Assembly (NCBI RefSeq): GCF_001668615.1 | Contig: NZ_LZMC01000109.1 | Location: forward strand, 62,001-126,000 | From: Mycobacterium sp. 1274761.0 | GTDB taxonomy: Bacteria > Actinomycetota > Actinomycetes > Mycobacteriales > Mycobacteriaceae | Length of the DNA: 64,000 bases | Reading direction: 5' to 3' | Shown: positions 1 through 7,578 of the stretch, piece by piece | Position numbering within the stretch: position 1 is the stretch's first letter | How the letters are laid out: each line of letters opens with the position of its first letter | Notes under the pieces: model-generated | The model's database searches: none | Told to the model about the DNA's origin: nothing | What the model saw: the letters and a program-made list of their open reading frames with translations, nothing else | Made by a program: the position numbers and the translations under genes

Positions 1-67
1 GGGCCGGGGTGGTCGGCGAGCGCGAGGCGAGCGGCTCGGTCGACGGGTGCGCCAGCTCCACAGTCAC
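1..67 (-). CDS. Partial N-terminus of a leftward gene, probable membrane protein (Rv0412c-like)
   Basis: An open leftward frame begins with GTG at position 67 and runs off the window edge. The visible 22 codons read MTVELAHPSTEPLASRSPTTPA, a hydrophilic start. In M. tuberculosis the gene divergent from mutT3 is, from memory, a membrane protein with a similar start, which is why I call it. No domain is visible in this fragment. The gap to mutT3 (68–214) contains an AT-rich patch around 129–150 that could hold divergent promoters; I see nothing else there. Confidence 0.45.
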   Translation of the reverse strand, partial: MTVELAHPSTEPLASRSPTTPA

Positions 68-214
68 CGGTGCGCGAACCTCATTCTTTTCGCTACTTTC
101 CGCCTGCTGTTCCGACCTACTTGCGAACTGTATAAACAAATTCTAAGAGTTATCCGAGTGACGTGCGGGCATTCGACCCCCACTGGCCCGGCGAGTGTTC
201 CCTAAGCTGAATGC

Positions 215-718
215 GTGCGTGGCGACGGTGACGGCTGGGTGATCTCCGACAGCGGCGCGGCGTACTGGGGCAGGCACGGCGCGGCGGGGCTGCTGCTGCG
301 GGCGCCCCACGCCGACGGCGCGGCCGCCGTCCTCCTGCAGCATCGCGCCCCGTGGAGCCATCAGGGCGGCACCTGGGGACTGCCCGGCGGGGCGCGCGAC
401 AGCCACGAGACGCCCGAAGAGGCCGCCGTCCGCGAGGCGTATGAGGAGGCTGGCCTTGCCACCGAACGGCTGGTGGTGCGTGCCGCCGTCGTCACCGCCG
501 AGATCTCGGGTTCCAGCGGAACCCGCTGGACCTATACGACGGTAATCGCCGACGCGTTCGAGCAGCTGGCGACCGTGCCGAACATGGAAAGCGCCGAGTT
601 GCGGTGGGTGCCCGAGGACGACGTCGACGCCCTGCCGCTGCATCCCGGTTTCGCCGCCAGCTGGGCGCGGGTTCGCGCCGTTGCGGCGACTATTCCGCTG
701 CTGCAAGCCGAGCTTTGA
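215..718 (+). CDS. mutT3: NUDIX hydrolase, MutT3-like
   Basis: A 167-aa cytoplasmic NUDIX hydrolase, probably sanitising oxidised or non-canonical nucleoside triphosphates. The complete Nudix box is visible: G59-x5-E65-x7-R73-E74-x2-E77-E78-x-G80, which binds Mg2+ and the diphosphate. The GTG start at 215 puts the core fold at the usual distance from the N-terminus. Its 3' end overlaps the convergent thiE by 29 bp. The position beside thiE matches mutT3 of M. tuberculosis. The substrate cannot be read from sequence. Confidence 0.85.
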   Translation: MRGDGDGWVISDSGAAYWGRHGAAGLLLRAPHADGAAAVLLQHRAPWSHQGGTWGLPGGARDSHETPEEAAVREAYEEAGLATERLVVRAAVVTAEISGSSGTRWTYTTVIADAFEQLATVPNMESAELRWVPEDDVDALPLHPGFAASWARVRAVAATIPLLQAEL

Positions 719-1370
719 GCCGCCGCGCCGCCGCTTCCGGATCGTCGGCGGTCGTGATGGCGCGTACCACGACGACGCGACGCGCGCCCGCGTCGAGCAC
801 CTCGGTCAAGCGCTGCTCGTCGATGCCGCCGATCGCGAACCACGGCTTGTCCGTGCCGAACTCGGCCACGGACCGGACAAGCTCGAGGCCGGGTGCGGGC
901 CGGCCCGGCTTCGTCGGCGTGGGCCAGCAGGGTCCGACGCAGAAGTAGTCCACGGGTTCGGCGACCGCCGCCGCGGCCTGGTCGCGGTCGTGGGTCGACC
1001 GGCCGATCAGCGTCTGGGCCCCGACGATGTCGCGCGCCACGGCCAGCGGCAGATCGTCCTGGCCGAGATGCAGGACGTCGGCGACAGCCCCGCGGGCGAT
1101 GTCGGCGCGGTCGTTGACAGCCAGCAGCGCATGGTGACGGCGTGCGGCGTCGGCCAGCACCTCGAGCGCGGCGAGTTCGTCGCGGGCCTCTAGCGGCCCG
1201 AACCGCTGCTCGCCCGGCGAGCCTTTATCGCGCAGCTGGATGATGTCGACGCCGCCCGCCAGTGCGGCCTCGGCGAACTCGGCGAGATCGCCGAGGCCGC
1301 GACGGGCGTCGGTGCACAGGTACAGCTGCGCTTCAGATAGGCGAGCAGCGAGATCACGCTGTTGCGGCAC
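690..1370 (-). CDS. thiE: Thiamine-phosphate synthase
   Basis: A 226-aa TIM-barrel enzyme joining HMP-pyrophosphate to the thiazole phosphate carboxylate to give thiamine monophosphate. Family hallmarks are visible: IQLRDKG (about residues 44–50), LLAVNDRADIA, LHLGQDDLP, GRSTHD and the phosphate-binding FAIGGID. The start is GTG at 1370. The gene faces away from thiO, and only about 20 nt separate its start codon from the thiO riboswitch on the other strand. The promoters of thiE and thiO must therefore be interleaved. The tail overlaps mutT3. Confidence 0.93.
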   Translation of the reverse strand: MPQQRDLAARLSEAQLYLCTDARRGLGDLAEFAEAALAGGVDIIQLRDKGSPGEQRFGPLEARDELAALEVLADAARRHHALLAVNDRADIARGAVADVLHLGQDDLPLAVARDIVGAQTLIGRSTHDRDQAAAAVAEPVDYFCVGPCWPTPTKPGRPAPGLELVRSVAEFGTDKPWFAIGGIDEQRLTEVLDAGARRVVVVRAITTADDPEAAARRLKARLAAAE

Positions 1371-1390
1371 ACCGCGAGAGTAATGTGGGA

Positions 1391-1504
1391 CCTCGACACG
1401 GGAGCCCGGAGAGCGGGCTGAGAGTGGGCACAGCGGTTTTCACCTGGGTTTTCCCCTGCCCTTACCGTCGAACCTGATCCGGGTCATGCCGGCGAAGGGA
1501 GGGA
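1391..1504 (+). promoter_or_regulatory. TPP riboswitch (THI element) upstream of thiOSG
   Basis: The conserved thi-box parts appear in order: a 5' CGGGAGCCC-type P1/P2 segment near 1399, the GGGCTGAGAG element at 1415–1424, and the 3' CCTTACCGTCGAACCTGATC core at 1459–1478 followed by GGGTCATGCCGGCGAAGGGAG. The 3' strand of P1 (GAAGGGAGGG, about 1494–1503) is also the Shine-Dalgarno of thiO. TPP binding should therefore hide the ribosome site and block translation. An ATG at 1486 lies inside the aptamer and is not the start. Confidence 0.92.
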
Positions 1505-1509
1505 AACTC

Positions 1510-2580
1510 ATGGGATCGCGGGCAACACTCGCCGTCATCGGCGGCGGCGTGATCGGCCTGTCGGTCGCGCGGCGCGCAGCGTTGGATGGCTGGTCGGTGC
1601 GGGTGCACCGGGCCGCCGACCCGCGCACGCAGGAAGCACAGGAAAGGCCATGCGCGTCGTGGGTGGCGGGCGGCATGCTCGCCCCGCACAGCGAGGGCTG
1701 GCCGCGCGAGGAGCGGCTGCTGCGGCTGGGCCTCGCGTCGCTGGCTATGTGGCATCGGGGGGGACGCGACGATTTCATGGCGGGGCTTCCGGACAGCGTG
1801 ATCACCGCCCGTGAATCGCTGGTCGTGGCCGTCGACCGCGCTGACGTCGCCGACCTCAAGACCGTCGGGGACTGGCTTGCCGCGCAGGGCCATCCGGTGA
1901 AGGCCACCACCACGGCACGCGATATCGAGCCCCTCCTCGCGCAGGGGATCCGGCACGGCTTGCTGGCCGAGACGGAGCTCGCCGTGGACAACCGCGCGGT
2001 GGTCTTGGCGCTGGCCGCGCACTGCGAACGGCTCGGCGTGGCGTGGGCGCCGCCGGTGCACGACCTGGCGACGGTGGACTCCGACGTGCGGGTGATCGCC
2101 AACGGTATCGACGCGCCGACGCTGTGGCCGGGCCTGCCGATCCGCCCCGTCAAGGGTGAGGTGTTGCGGCTGCGGTGGCGCCGCGGCTGTATGCCGGTGC
2201 CGCGGAGGGTAATTCGGGCCCGCATCCACGGCCGCCAGGTCTATCTGGTGCCGCGTCCCGACGGCGTGGTGGTCGGCGCCACCCAGTATGAGCACGGCCG
2301 CGACACCGCGCCGACGGTAACCGGGGTTCGCGAGCTGCTCGACGACGCGTGCGCGGTGGTGCCCGCACTCGGCGAATACCAACTCGCCGAGTGCGCTGCG
2401 GGCTTGCGGCCGATGACACCCGACAACCTGCCCATCGTCGGCCGCCTCGACGACCGCACGCTGGTGGCCGCGGGCCACGGCCGGTCCGGCTTTCTGCTGG
2501 CGCCGTGGACCGCCGAGGCGATTGCGGGTGAACTCAACGGCGCCCCGCTGCCGGACGCCGACCTGTTGGAGGTTCGATGA
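1510..2580 (+). CDS. thiO: Glycine oxidase ThiO
   Basis: A 356-aa FAD-dependent amine oxidase that converts glycine to the iminoacetate used for thiazole synthesis. The N-terminus carries the dinucleotide-binding glycine cluster VIGGGVIGLS (residues 9–18). The C-terminus has the FAD-contact segment AAGHGRSGF typical of the DAO/ThiO family. I chose ATG 1510, directly behind the GAAGGGAGGG ribosome site, rather than ATG 1486, which is inside the riboswitch. The stop overlaps thiS by 4 nt (ATGA). Confidence 0.92.
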   Translation: MGSRATLAVIGGGVIGLSVARRAALDGWSVRVHRAADPRTQEAQERPCASWVAGGMLAPHSEGWPREERLLRLGLASLAMWHRGGRDDFMAGLPDSVITARESLVVAVDRADVADLKTVGDWLAAQGHPVKATTTARDIEPLLAQGIRHGLLAETELAVDNRAVVLALAAHCERLGVAWAPPVHDLATVDSDVRVIANGIDAPTLWPGLPIRPVKGEVLRLRWRRGCMPVPRRVIRARIHGRQVYLVPRPDGVVVGATQYEHGRDTAPTVTGVRELLDDACAVVPALGEYQLAECAAGLRPMTPDNLPIVGRLDDRTLVAAGHGRSGFLLAPWTAEAIAGELNGAPLPDADLLEVR

Positions 2581-2774
2581 AAGTCATCGTCAACGATGAG
2601 GACGTGGAAGTGGCCGATTCGACCACGGTCGCGGGACTGCTTGCGCAGCTGGGCTTTCCGGAGAAGGGCATCGCGGTCGCGCTGGACTTCTCGGTGCTGC
2701 CCCGCTCGCAGTGGCAGAGCAGGTTGACCGACGGCGCCAAGCTCGAAGTGGTGACGGCGGTGCAAGGTGGCTGA
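2577..2774 (+). CDS. thiS: Sulfur-carrier protein ThiS
   Basis: A 65-aa ubiquitin-like protein ending in the required di-glycine (VVTAVQGG). The tail is adenylated and thiocarboxylated to donate sulfur for the thiazole ring. Length and C-terminus match the family. Translation is coupled to thiO through an ATGA overlap, and the 3' end overlaps thiG by 8 nt. The activating enzyme (ThiF/MoeB-like) is not in the window. Confidence 0.95.
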   Translation: MKVIVNDEDVEVADSTTVAGLLAQLGFPEKGIAVALDFSVLPRSQWQSRLTDGAKLEVVTAVQGG

Positions 2775-3525
2775 CTCCAAACTGACCATCGCCGGCCGCG
2801 AGTTCGGGTCGCGGCTGATCCTCGGCACCGGCGGCGCAGCCAACCTCGCGGTCCTCGAGGAGGCACTCGTCGCGTCCGGCACCGAATTGACGACGGTCGC
2901 GATGCGCCGGGTGGACGCCGACGGCGGCACCGGCGTGCTCGGCCTGCTGAACAAGCTGAACATCACGCCGCTACCCAACACCGCGGGATGCCGCGGCGCG
3001 GCCGAGGCGGTGCTGACGGCGCAGCTGGCGCGCGAGGCGCTGCAGACCCATTGGGTCAAGCTCGAGGTGATCGCCGACGAGCGCACCCTGCTGCCTGATG
3101 CCGTCGAATTGGTCCGCGCCGCAGAGCAATTGGTCGACGACGGGTTCGTCGTGCTGCCCTACACCAACGACGACCCGGTGCTGGCTCGTCGGCTCGAGGA
3201 CACCGGCTGTGCAGCGGTGATGCCGCTCGGCTCGCCGATCGGCACCGGTCTTGGCATCGCCAACCCGCACAACATCGAGATGATCGTCGAGCAGGCCGGT
3301 GTGCCCGTCATCCTCGACGCGGGCATCGGCACCGCCAGCGACGCCGCGCAGGCGATGGAATTGGGTTGCGACGCAGTGCTTCTGGCCAGCGCGGTGACCA
3401 GGGCCGCCGATCCGCCGGTGATGGCCGCCGCGATGGCCGCCGCCGTCACCGCCGGCCGTCTCGCCCGTCAGGCCGGCCGCATCCCGAAACGGTTCTGGGC
3501 GCAGCCCTCCAGCCCGCCTCTATGA
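2767..3525 (+). CDS. thiG: Thiazole synthase
   Basis: A 252-aa TIM-barrel enzyme that condenses DXP, dehydroglycine and ThiS-thiocarboxylate into the thiazole. The Schiff-base lysine is K98 in WVKLEVI. The phosphate-binding glycines appear in PLGSPIGTGLGI and the later DAGIGTASDA segment. The start is GTG 2767. The stop TGA (3523–3525) overlaps the ATG of the next gene. With thiO and thiS it forms the riboswitch-controlled thiazole branch. Confidence 0.96.
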   Translation: MADSKLTIAGREFGSRLILGTGGAANLAVLEEALVASGTELTTVAMRRVDADGGTGVLGLLNKLNITPLPNTAGCRGAAEAVLTAQLAREALQTHWVKLEVIADERTLLPDAVELVRAAEQLVDDGFVVLPYTNDDPVLARRLEDTGCAAVMPLGSPIGTGLGIANPHNIEMIVEQAGVPVILDAGIGTASDAAQAMELGCDAVLLASAVTRAADPPVMAAAMAAAVTAGRLARQAGRIPKRFWAQPSSPPL

Positions 3526-4307
3526 CGAAACGCTATGTCGCGCTGGGCAGTTCGATGGCTGCCGGGCCCGGCATCCGGCCGCGGGACGCGTCCGCGCCTC
3601 TGCCGGCCGGGCGGTCTGCGGTCAATTACCCGCATCTGGTGGCGCGACGGCTAGGGCTGGATCTCGTCGATGTGACGTACTCCCGTGCCACCACGGCGCA
3701 CGTGCTGAGCGACCGGCAGAACGGTGAGCCGCCGCAGGTCGACGCGCTCGACGGCAGCGAGGCGCTGGTCACGGTCACCATCGGCGGCAACGACGTCGGC
3801 TACGTCCCGCTGCTGACGGCCGCGGGCATGCCCGCCGCGGTGCGCAGGCTGCCGGTGGTCGGTGGCGTAGTACGCGAGTTGCTCGACCCGACCGCCCGTG
3901 ACCGAGCGCTTGTCCAGGTTGGCGAGTCACTGAAGACGGTCGGGCGCACGGTCCGGCAGCGGGCACCGCATGCGCGGGTGTTGTTCGTCGACTACCTGAC
4001 GCTGTTGCCGCCCGCCGGACAGGACGCCTCGCCGCTGTCCGGTGCCGACGCGGCCCTGGGCCGCCGGGTCGCCGCAACGCTCGAACGGTTGACCGCCGAG
4101 GCCGCCGCGGAAAGCGGATGCGGCCTCGTTCAGGCCGCCGAGGCCAGCCGCGACCACCACGCGTGGTCGGCCGAGCCGTGGACCACCAAGCCGACGAGGT
4201 TCGGCCTTCCCCTGCTGCCCGGCCGGCCCGCGCCGGTGCATCCCAATGCGGCGGGCATGCGCGCGGTCTCCGACCTCATCGTCGAGATGCTCGCCTCACC
4301 CGCGTGA
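3522..4307 (+). CDS. SGNH/GDSL-family hydrolase
   Basis: A 261-aa SGNH hydrolase, probably an esterase or lipase. Block I is an unusual GSSMAAGPG near residue 9, with Ser in place of the Asp of GDS. Block III is GGND, in TIGGNDVGY. The catalytic His lies in the C-terminal HPNAAG. There is no clear signal peptide, so it may be cytoplasmic. It starts on an ATGA overlap with thiG and is probably co-transcribed, with no evident link to thiamine. The open frame continues upstream through thiG, but homology begins at this ATG. Confidence 0.75.
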   Translation: MTKRYVALGSSMAAGPGIRPRDASAPLPAGRSAVNYPHLVARRLGLDLVDVTYSRATTAHVLSDRQNGEPPQVDALDGSEALVTVTIGGNDVGYVPLLTAAGMPAAVRRLPVVGGVVRELLDPTARDRALVQVGESLKTVGRTVRQRAPHARVLFVDYLTLLPPAGQDASPLSGADAALGRRVAATLERLTAEAAAESGCGLVQAAEASRDHHAWSAEPWTTKPTRFGLPLLPGRPAPVHPNAAGMRAVSDLIVEMLASPA

Positions 4308-4320
4308 CAGTATGGGGTCG

Positions 4321-5223
4321 ATGATCGAATTGGTCGGGCTTACCAAGGTATTTGGCCGGACCCGCGCAGTCGATGACCTGACCTGCACCATCGAGCCGGG
4401 AGTGGTGACGGGTTTCCTCGGGCCGAACGGCGCGGGCAAGACCACCACGATGCGGATGATCCTCGGGCTGGACCGCCCGACGTCGGGCGTGGCGACCATC
4501 GACGGCAAGCCCTACCGAGAGCTCGTCGACCCGTTGCGCCACGTCGGGGCGCTGCTGGACGCCAAGCAAACCCACCCGAACCGGTCGGCGCGCGCGCACC
4601 TGCGCTGGATCGCCGCGACGCACCGGCTGCCCGAAAGCCGGGTCGACGAGGTGCTCGAGATGGTCGGGTTGACCGCGGTGGCGGCCAAGAAGGCCGGCAC
4701 GCTGTCGCTGGGCATGAGCCAGCGGCTCGGAATCGCGGCCGCGCTGCTCGGCGACCCGCCGGTGCTGCTGTTCGACGAGCCGGTCAACGGCCTGGACCCC
4801 GAAGGCATCCGCTGGGTGCGTACGCTGATGCGCACGCTGGCCGCGGATGGGCGCACGGTGTTCGTGTCCAGTCATCTGCTGGCCGAGATGTCGGCCACCG
4901 CCGACCGGTTGGTGGTGATCGGCCGCGGCAAGCTGATGGCGTCGACGACCGTCACCGACTTCGTCGGCCGAGCCGTCAGCGTGCGGGTGCGCAGCCCGCA
5001 ACTGGACCGGCTGCGGGAGGTCCTCACCGAGGCGGCCATCGAGGTCGCCGACGACGTCGGCGCCGCGGCGCTGGTGGTGCGGGGCGCGGCAGCCGAGGTG
5101 GTCGGCGAGCTGGCCGCCCGCAACGGCATCACGCTTCACGAGTTGGCATCACAACAGGAGTCGCTGGAAGACGCCTACATGAAGCTCACCGAGGACGCCG
5201 TCGAGTACCGGGCGGCCACATGA
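4321..5223 (+). CDS. ABC transporter ATP-binding protein
   Basis: A 300-aa ATPase subunit of an ABC-2 exporter. Walker A is GPNGAGKTT (about residues 34–42). The signature is a variant, LSLGMSQRLG. Walker B is VLLFDEPVNGLDP, and the switch His is in SSHLL. A C-terminal regulatory extension follows, as in CcmA/drug-type exporters. ATG 4312 is an equally possible start, three codons upstream. The stop overlaps the ATG of the permease in the repeated ATGA block. The substrate is unknown. Confidence 0.88.
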   Translation: MIELVGLTKVFGRTRAVDDLTCTIEPGVVTGFLGPNGAGKTTTMRMILGLDRPTSGVATIDGKPYRELVDPLRHVGALLDAKQTHPNRSARAHLRWIAATHRLPESRVDEVLEMVGLTAVAAKKAGTLSLGMSQRLGIAAALLGDPPVLLFDEPVNGLDPEGIRWVRTLMRTLAADGRTVFVSSHLLAEMSATADRLVVIGRGKLMASTTVTDFVGRAVSVRVRSPQLDRLREVLTEAAIEVADDVGAAALVVRGAAAEVVGELAARNGITLHELASQQESLEDAYMKLTEDAVEYRAAT

Positions 5224-5304
5224 ACACGGCCGCGGGCGGCCACATGAACACGGCCGCGGGCGGCCACATGAACACGGCCGCGGGCGGCCACATGAACACC
5301 GCCG
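5209..5304 (+). repeat. Four tandem copies of a 24-bp unit carrying the permease start codon
   Basis: Units start at 5209, 5233, 5257 and 5281. The first three are identical; the last has one substitution (ACG to ACC). Each unit contains ATG in the same frame, at 5220, 5244, 5268 and 5292, so the protein begins with three copies of MNTAAGGH followed by MNTAAVLNAERIK. The upstream part of unit 1 is the C-terminal coding end of the ATPase gene. Because 24 is a multiple of three, copy-number changes keep the frame. Confidence 0.97.
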
Positions 5305-6011
5305 CGGTGCTCAACGCCGAACGCATCAAGCTGTCGAGCCTGCGCTCGTCGCTGTGGTCGGTCATCGCGGTGGCGGTGCTCAGCATCGGCCTGGCCGCGC
5401 TGCAGGCGTCGACGGCCTACGGGCCGGGGCCCCTGGAGGGCGAGAAGGCCGCGATGGGCGTCGCTGTGTTCGGGATCCCGGTGCTGATGATCCTGTCGGC
5501 GCTCAGCGTGACCAACGAGTACCGCAGCGGCATGATTCGCACCACGTTCATGGCGGTGCCCGACCGCAGCCTGGTGCTGGCGGCGAAAGCCGTTGTGGCG
5601 GCGGTCTTCTCCGGCGCATATGCCGCCGTCATGGTGATGGCGGCGATCGTGGTCGCGCAGTCCGACCCCCGCAACTGGCGTTTGGTTGGGGCGATCGCGC
5701 TGTATGCGATGCTCGCGGCGGTGCTCGCCGTCGGCGTCGGCGCGTTGATCCGGGCCTCGGCGGGCGCCGTTGCGCTGCTGTTGCTGTGGCCATTGGTCGT
5801 CGAACCGTTGCTGGGCAACATGCCCAACATCGGCCCCGACATCGGCCCGTACCTGCCGTTCGGCAACGCGTTCAGGTTCACAGGCGTGCAATGGCTTTAC
5901 CCGGAGTACGCGATGCCGTGGGGCGAGCTGGGCTCGATCGTCTATTTCGCGGCGGTGTCGGCGGTGGTCTTCGTTGCGGCGCTGGTCACCGTCAACCGAC
6001 GCGACGCGTGA
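5220..6011 (+). CDS. ABC-2 type transporter permease
   Basis: A membrane subunit of up to 263 aa and about six transmembrane helices, partner of the ATPase just upstream. After the repeated N-terminus, the body begins NAERIKLSSLRSSLWSV and contains the ABC-2 features SALSVTNEYRSGMIRTTF (the conserved EY-R-G-T-F region). The original start is probably ATG 5292, giving MNTAAVLNAERIK; the three upstream ATGs come from repeat expansion. Which one the ribosome uses is not decidable from sequence. Re-initiation after the ATPase stop would use 5220. Confidence 0.85.
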   Translation: MNTAAGGHMNTAAGGHMNTAAGGHMNTAAVLNAERIKLSSLRSSLWSVIAVAVLSIGLAALQASTAYGPGPLEGEKAAMGVAVFGIPVLMILSALSVTNEYRSGMIRTTFMAVPDRSLVLAAKAVVAAVFSGAYAAVMVMAAIVVAQSDPRNWRLVGAIALYAMLAAVLAVGVGALIRASAGAVALLLLWPLVVEPLLGNMPNIGPDIGPYLPFGNAFRFTGVQWLYPEYAMPWGELGSIVYFAAVSAVVFVAALVTVNRRDA

Positions 6012-6051
6012 CCCGAAGGCGAGCGGCAGTCCAGGCGAAGGGAACGCTAAC

Positions 6052-7578
6052 GTGGGACCGATGGGGCGCACATTGCGAAGGGTTGCCGCCGTGCTCGTCG
6101 TGGTGGGCGTCGTGGCGACGCTCGGCGGCTGTGGCGGCAGGCCCGCCAAGGAGGCGGCCAAGCCGCCCTCGTCCCCCGCGGCATCGGGTGCGGCCACGGA
6201 TTACGCTGTGGCACTACGGAACCGCGTCAAGGTCGACGCGATGATGGCGCACCTGACGAAACTGCAGGAGATCGCCGACGCCCACGGCGGCAACCGCGCG
6301 CTGGGCACCGCCGGATACGACGCCAGCGTCGACTACGTAGCCAACGCCCTGCGCGACAAGGGATTCGACGTGCAGACGCCCGAGTTCGAGGTGCGGCTGC
6401 CCTTTGCCGAAGATCCTGAGCTGACCGTCGGCGGCGCCAGGCTCGAGGCCAAGCCGCTGCAGTTCACCATCGGCACGCCCGACGAGGGCGTGTCAGGACC
6501 GCTCGTGGCTGCGCGCGCCGAGGACACCCCGGGCTGCACCGCGGCGGACTACGACGGCCTGCCGGTGCAGGGCGCGGTGGTGCTGGTGGACCGCGGCAGC
6601 TGCCCGTTCTCGGAGAAACAGTCGGCGGCCGCCGAGCGCGGCGCGCTGGCGCTGATCGTCGCCAATAACGAAGAAGGCGACGAGATGGGCGGCACGCTCG
6701 GCGAGACCTTCAGACCCAAGATCCCCGTCGTCAGCGTCACCAAGGATTTAGGGGAGCGGCTGCGTGCCAGGCCGGGCCCGACGACGCTCAAATTGAAGGC
6801 CGGTGTGCGCGTCGAGAAGACCCGCAACGTCATCGCCCAGACGCGGACCGGCTCCACCGCCGACGTGGTGATGGTCGGCGCGCATCTCGACAGCGTGCCG
6901 GAGGGGCCCGGCATCAACGACAACGGATCGGGTGTGGCCGCGACACTGGAAACCGCTCTGCAAATGGGCCCGGCGCCACCGGTGCAGAACGCCGTGCGGT
7001 TCGGCTTCTGGGGCGCCGAGGAACTCGGGCTGAAGGGCTCGAACAACTATGTGCAGTCGCTGAGCGTCGATCAGCTCAAGGACATCGCGCTGTACCTCAA
7101 CTTCGACATGCTCGGCTCACCGAACCCGGGCTACTTCACCTATGACGGCGACCAGTCGGCGCCGCCGAATCCTCGCGAGGCCACCCCGCGTGTGCCCGAA
7201 GGGTCGGCGGGAATCGAACGCAACTTCGTCACGTATCTGTCGGACGCAGGCAAGACGGCGCAGGACACCTCGTTCGAAGGGCGCTCGGACTACGACGGCT
7301 TCACCAAGGCGGGTGTCCCTGCGGGCGGCCTGTTCTCGGGAGCGGAGGACAAGATGACCCGTGAGCAAGCCGACCTGTGGAACGGACGAGCCGACGAGCC
7401 GTTCGACCCGAACTACCACAAGAAGACCGACACCCTCGACCAGATCAACAGCAACGCGCTGGAGATCCACGGCGGCGGCGTCGCCTATGTGGTCGGCATC
7501 TACGCCCAGGATCAGCGGGGCCGCAACGGCGTTCCGATCCGCGACGACCGCACCCGCCACATCCTGACCGAGTCATGA
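6052..7578 (+). CDS. lpqL: Lipoprotein M28 aminopeptidase, LpqL-like (copy 1)
   Basis: About 508 aa. The signal peptide ends in a lipobox LGGC, so the protein is probably membrane-anchored outside the cell. A protease-associated domain (around PVQGAVVLVDRGSCPFSEKQ) precedes the peptidase domain. Zn ligands are visible in M28 order: GAHLDS, NDNGSG, EELG, the Asp of DMLGSP, and the His of YHKKTDT. I chose GTG 6052 because GAAGGGA sits 8 nt upstream; ATG 6061 is possible. An immediate second paralog follows, overlapping by 4 nt. Confidence 0.85.
   Translation: MGPMGRTLRRVAAVLVVVGVVATLGGCGGRPAKEAAKPPSSPAASGAATDYAVALRNRVKVDAMMAHLTKLQEIADAHGGNRALGTAGYDASVDYVANALRDKGFDVQTPEFEVRLPFAEDPELTVGGARLEAKPLQFTIGTPDEGVSGPLVAARAEDTPGCTAADYDGLPVQGAVVLVDRGSCPFSEKQSAAAERGALALIVANNEEGDEMGGTLGETFRPKIPVVSVTKDLGERLRARPGPTTLKLKAGVRVEKTRNVIAQTRTGSTADVVMVGAHLDSVPEGPGINDNGSGVAATLETALQMGPAPPVQNAVRFGFWGAEELGLKGSNNYVQSLSVDQLKDIALYLNFDMLGSPNPGYFTYDGDQSAPPNPREATPRVPEGSAGIERNFVTYLSDAGKTAQDTSFEGRSDYDGFTKAGVPAGGLFSGAEDKMTREQADLWNGRADEPFDPNYHKKTDTLDQINSNALEIHGGGVAYVVGIYAQDQRGRNGVPIRDDRTRHILTES

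Noticed and set aside
1486..1509. ATG at 1486 as the thiO start
   Set aside because: It lies inside the conserved 3' core of the TPP riboswitch. The ribosome site leads to ATG 1510.
5209..5304. Possible CRISPR-like array
   Set aside because: The units are contiguous with no unique spacers, so this is a coding minisatellite. The same holds for 43154–43273.
5175..6197. A minus-strand frame with four repeated VHVAARGR-type segments
   Set aside because: It is the reverse reading of the 24-bp repeat and the permease gene, not a repeat protein.
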